From NCBI GenBank assembly GCA_902803365.1, contig CADCPU010000373.1, positions 1 to 8,866 on the forward strand: a DNA stretch of 8,866 nt. Reading direction: 5' to 3'. This document shows, in pieces, positions 7,383 to 8,866 of the stretch. The number at the start of each line of letters is the position of its first letter. Positions within the stretch are counted from its first letter, which is position 1. The position numbers were made by a program, and so were the translations under genes. The notes beneath the pieces are model-generated. The model had not been told where the DNA came from, ran no database searches, and was given only the letters and a program-made list of their open reading frames with translations. The DNA comes from Oscillospiraceae bacterium. GTDB taxonomy: Bacteria > Bacillota_A > Clostridia > Saccharofermentanales > Saccharofermentanaceae.

Positions 7383-8099
7383 TCAGGATTGTTTTTTACC
7401 AAATAACTTCTTATATTCGCGCATGCCGATTTCTGCACACTTCTGCTCCGCTTCCTTCTTGCTCTTACCGGTAGCTCTCGCCAGGAATTGACCGTCAGCA
7501 CGTACTTCAGCCTCAAATTCCTTCATATGAGCAGGACCGCGCTCGTCAACGATCTCGAAAACGATCTCGTGCTTGTCATCCCTGCTCTGCGCAAGTTCAA
7601 GAAGCTTGCTCTTGTAATCCAGAAAAATCTTGCCGCTTACCGCATCATTTATGATATCGGAAAGATTGTTCAGGATTACCTTCTCAACCGTATCAAGATC
7701 GGAATCGAAGTAAATGGCAGCTATAACAGACTCAACAGCATCTGCCAAAGTCGAATCCTTGTCATTACCGCCTGACATCGCTTCACCCTTACCCAAAAGG
7801 AGAAGCTCACCCATATTAAGCTTACGAGCAACGATTGCAAGAGAACGCTCACATACGATCATACTCCTGGTCTTGGACAGATATCCTTCATCTGCACGAG
7901 GCTTAAGTTCGTAAAGTTTACGACCTATAACAAGGTCAAGCACTGCATCTCCCACGAATTCAAGACGCTGATTGGACTCAAAGTGATGTTTGCCGTGTTC
8001 AAAGACATAAGTTGTATGTGTAAAAGCGAGCTCCAAAAGTTCGGTATTCTTAAACTTATAACCGAGAGCTGCCTCAAATCTCTCGTACTTGTCACTCAT
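7383..8099 (-). CDS. rnc: Ribonuclease III
   Basis: Double-stranded-RNA endonuclease of 238 residues, the usual length, acting as a dimer in rRNA processing and mRNA turnover. The catalytic domain carries the signature NQRLEFVGDAVL (43-54). The metal-binding carboxylates are present: E47, D51, E71, D120 and E123, matching E. coli E41, D45, E65, D114 and E117 with a constant offset. The C-terminal double-stranded RNA-binding domain spans about 161-235, starting DYKSKLLELAQ and including the Lys-rich helix GKSKKEAEQKCA (211-222). I chose the ATG at 8097-8099 because GGAGG (8105-8109) lies 5 bases upstream and the protein then begins MSDKYERFEAALGYKF, as family members do. An in-frame ATG at 8165 would add 22 residues encoded by the terminator hairpin and is rejected. 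The gene lies between acpP and smc, the common Bacillota order. Confidence 0.97.
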   Translation of the reverse strand: MSDKYERFEAALGYKFKNTELLELAFTHTTYVFEHGKHHFESNQRLEFVGDAVLDLVIGRKLYELKPRADEGYLSKTRSMIVCERSLAIVARKLNMGELLLLGKGEAMSGGNDKDSTLADAVESVIAAIYFDSDLDTVEKVILNNLSDIINDAVSGKIFLDYKSKLLELAQSRDDKHEIVFEIVDERGPAHMKEFEAEVRADGQFLARATGKSKKEAEQKCAEIGMREYKKLFGKKQS

Positions 8100-8110
8100 A
8101 ACTGCCTCCG

Positions 8111-8154
8111 TAAATAAAACAAAAGGCTGAATGCACAAAACAGTGCATCCAGCC
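8111..8154 (-). terminator. Intrinsic terminator or attenuator between acpP and rnc
   Basis: On the minus strand GGCTGGATGCAC (8143-8154) pairs with GTGCATTCAGCC (8125-8136) as a 12-bp stem with one G-U pair. The loop is TGTTTT, and the stem is followed at once by TTTTGTTTTATTT. This is a textbook Rho-independent terminator 23 bases after the acpP stop. The rnc ribosome binding site begins immediately after the T-run, so the hairpin lies within the rnc leader. rnc therefore depends either on read-through or on a start inside this region. A hairpin only on the plus strand would lack a T-run, so the direction is clear. Confidence 0.88.
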
Positions 8155-8177
8155 AACGATTTCAAAAATTAATCAGA

Positions 8178-8420
8178 TTATTCTGCCAAACCCTTAATGT
8201 ATTCAACAGCATCGCCGACAGTAGCAACTCTCTCTGCAACTTCGTCAGGAATGGAAATGTCGAATTCCTGCTCCATAGCCATTACGAGCTCAACCATATC
8301 GAGGGAATCAGCATTGAGATCATCAACAAAGGAAGACTCCATTGTAATAACGCTCTCGTCAACGCCGAGCTGATCAACGATCATAGATTTGATATTCTGA
8401 AAAAGTTCTTCGTTAGACAT
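8178..8420 (-). CDS. acpP: Acyl carrier protein
   Basis: Small acidic protein of 80 residues that carries growing acyl chains on a 4'-phosphopantetheine arm during fatty acid synthesis and donates them to phospholipid synthesis in the cytosol. The attachment site is S39 in [10 protein letters not shown] (36-45), within the four-helix fold. Helix I is [15 protein letters not shown] and the family's [11 protein letters not shown] block is intact. The end EYIKGLAE is typical of fatty-acid ACPs rather than of D-alanyl carrier or polyketide carriers. The start is supported by GGAGG (8427-8431) 6 bases upstream. It has its own probable promoter upstream and a strong terminator downstream, so it is likely made mainly as a short, abundant single-gene transcript. 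The neighbours plsX and fab genes, common beside acpP in Bacillota, are not seen here. Confidence 0.98.
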   Translation of the reverse strand: MSNEELFQNIKSMIVDQLGVDESVITMESSFVDDLNADSLDMVELVMAMEQEFDISIPDEVAERVATVGDAVEYIKGLAE

Positions 8421-8441
8421 AATTTACCTCCGTTTGAAAGA

Positions 8442-8454
8442 TTGTGTATCACAA
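8442..8454. repeat. Small palindrome in the acpP leader
   Basis: TTGTG-TAT-CACAA is a perfect 5-bp inverted repeat with a 3-base centre. It lies at or just after the predicted acpP transcription start and 10 bases upstream of the Shine-Dalgarno sequence. It could be an operator half-site pair or a small 5' hairpin in the mRNA. It is short enough to be chance. Confidence 0.3.
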
Positions 8455-8461
8455 CCTACAA

Positions 8462-8494
8462 AATATATTTACCTTTACGTTGCTAAAAAGTCAA
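8462..8494 (-). promoter_or_regulatory. Probable acpP promoter
   Basis: On the minus strand TTGACT (8489-8494) matches the -35 consensus at five of six positions. The AT-rich -10 area contains TAAATA at a 17-bp spacing (8466-8471) and TATATT at 21 bp (8462-8467). The first has the better spacing and the second the better sequence, so the exact -10 is uncertain. The start would lie near 8454-8459, giving a leader of about 35-39 bases. The -35 directly abuts the inverted repeat at 8495-8520. Confidence 0.5.
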
Positions 8495-8520
8495 TAGGCA
8501 AATTTGAATTATTTTGCCTA
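8485..8520 (-). terminator. Probable pgsA terminator; inverted repeat abutting the acpP promoter
   Basis: TAGGCAAA (8495-8502) and TTTGCCTA (8513-8520) form a perfect 8-bp inverted repeat around a 10-base loop. One A-T pair and then G-U pairs extend it at the base on the minus strand. It begins 10 bases after the pgsA stop and is followed by CTTTTT (8485-8490), so it is a plausible terminator. The T-run starts several bases after the core stem, which is not ideal. Because the repeat ends exactly at the -35 element of acpP, it could also or instead be a regulator binding site. Confidence 0.55.
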
Positions 8521-8530
8521 TCAAACTAAA

Positions 8531-8866
8531 TCAGTCAGCTTCCTTCAGATAGTTAAGATTCTTAAGGAGATAATCCATACCTGAAATGATCGTCATAAGA
8601 ACGCACAGATAGAAGAAGATATCACCTATGATCTTGATAGGATTGGAAGGATCTACATTAAACAGATAAGTAATGACCTTATTGATAGTAGGCTCGAACA
8701 TAAGCCAGATAATAGCGATCATCTGGAATGTCGTCTTTACCTTACCGATCATCTTGGCAGCCATTACAACTCCCTTCTGAGAAGCGAGCATTCTGATACC
8801 TGTTACCATAAACTCACGAAGGCAGATAACCATTACCCACCATGCGGAAACTCTGTGAAGTTCTAC
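8531..8866 (-). CDS. pgsA: CDP-diacylglycerol-glycerol-3-phosphate 3-phosphatidyltransferase, C-terminal part
   Basis: Integral membrane enzyme that makes phosphatidylglycerophosphate from CDP-diacylglycerol and glycerol 3-phosphate, the committed step to phosphatidylglycerol and cardiolipin. Only the last 111 codons are in the window and the frame is open to the right edge. The visible part begins VELHRVSAWWVMVICLREFM and contains the family's REF(M/L)VTG(I/L)R block, then KMIGKVKTTFQM. Hydrophobic helices follow (about MIAIIWLMF, and IIGDIFFYLCVLMTIISGMDYLL), with a short polar tail NYLKEAD. The catalytic CDP-alcohol phosphotransferase motif DGx2ARx8Gx3Dx3D would lie upstream, outside the window, so catalytic integrity cannot be judged. 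The internal ATG at 8831-8833 is not the start, because conserved residues continue before it. The stop is followed by a hairpin, separating it from acpP. Confidence 0.92.
   Translation of the reverse strand, partial: VELHRVSAWWVMVICLREFMVTGIRMLASQKGVVMAAKMIGKVKTTFQMIAIIWLMFEPTINKVITYLFNVDPSNPIKIIGDIFFYLCVLMTIISGMDYLLKNLNYLKEAD

Noticed and set aside
8100..8165. 22-residue N-terminal extension of RNase III from an in-frame ATG at 8163-8165
   Set aside because: It would be encoded by the terminator hairpin and its T-run, has no ribosome binding site and has no family similarity. The ATG at 8097-8099 has GGAGG at ideal spacing.
1..8866. Abundant GATC and GAT strings across the window as a methylation or regulatory signal
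   Set aside because: Explained by preferred ATC isoleucine codons and common Glu/Asp/Lys codon pairs read on the opposite strand; no clustering in the intergenic regions.
1..8866. Mobile element, CRISPR array, tRNA, rRNA or phage gene
   Set aside because: No transposase or integrase motif, no regularly spaced direct repeats, no cloverleaf-like or rRNA-like stretch was found in the short intergenic gaps.

Overview
The window looks like a chromosomal, mostly housekeeping segment of a low-to-mid G+C Gram-positive bacterium. Bacillota, class Clostridia is the best guess; family and genus cannot be fixed by eye. The reasons are the acpP-rnc-smc-ftsY gene order, strong AAGGAGG/GGAGG ribosome binding sites, an FtsY without the long acidic N-terminal extension, cysteine-containing cytoplasmic proteins, and a secreted leucine-rich-repeat/DUF4214 protein of a kind common in gut and rumen Clostridia.

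Layout, right to left, because all complete genes are on the minus strand. The end of pgsA (phosphatidylglycerophosphate synthase) enters from the right edge and stops at 8531. It is followed by an inverted repeat that probably terminates it and that abuts the likely acpP promoter. acpP (acyl carrier protein, 8178-8420) is followed by a strong intrinsic terminator hairpin lying in the leader of rnc (RNase III, 7383-8099). A 45-bp gap holding a good extended -10 sequence precedes smc (chromosome condensation ATPase, 3777-7337). The smc stop codon overlaps the ribosome binding site of ftsY (signal recognition particle receptor, 2859-3767). After 47 bp comes a gene for an 862-residue exported protein (223-2811). 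It carries two EF-hand/leucine-rich-repeat modules, an InlB-B-repeat-like domain, a Thr/Pro linker and four DUF4214-type helical repeats. A hairpin at 171-201 can stop transcription from both sides. It separates this gene from a converging plus-strand gene of which only the last 50 codons (2-154) are in the window.

How the genes fit together: pgsA and acpP serve membrane lipid synthesis, rnc serves RNA processing, smc serves chromosome segregation, and ftsY serves co-translational targeting to the membrane. The grouping is a conserved housekeeping neighbourhood rather than a pathway. The surface protein sits where many Bacillota carry ylxM-ffh and is the accessory element here. I found no mobile element, CRISPR array, tRNA or rRNA, and no intergenic stretch longer than about 110 bases. 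I see no convincing previously undescribed system. The points most worth checking are the architecture of the secreted protein and the hairpin in the rnc leader.
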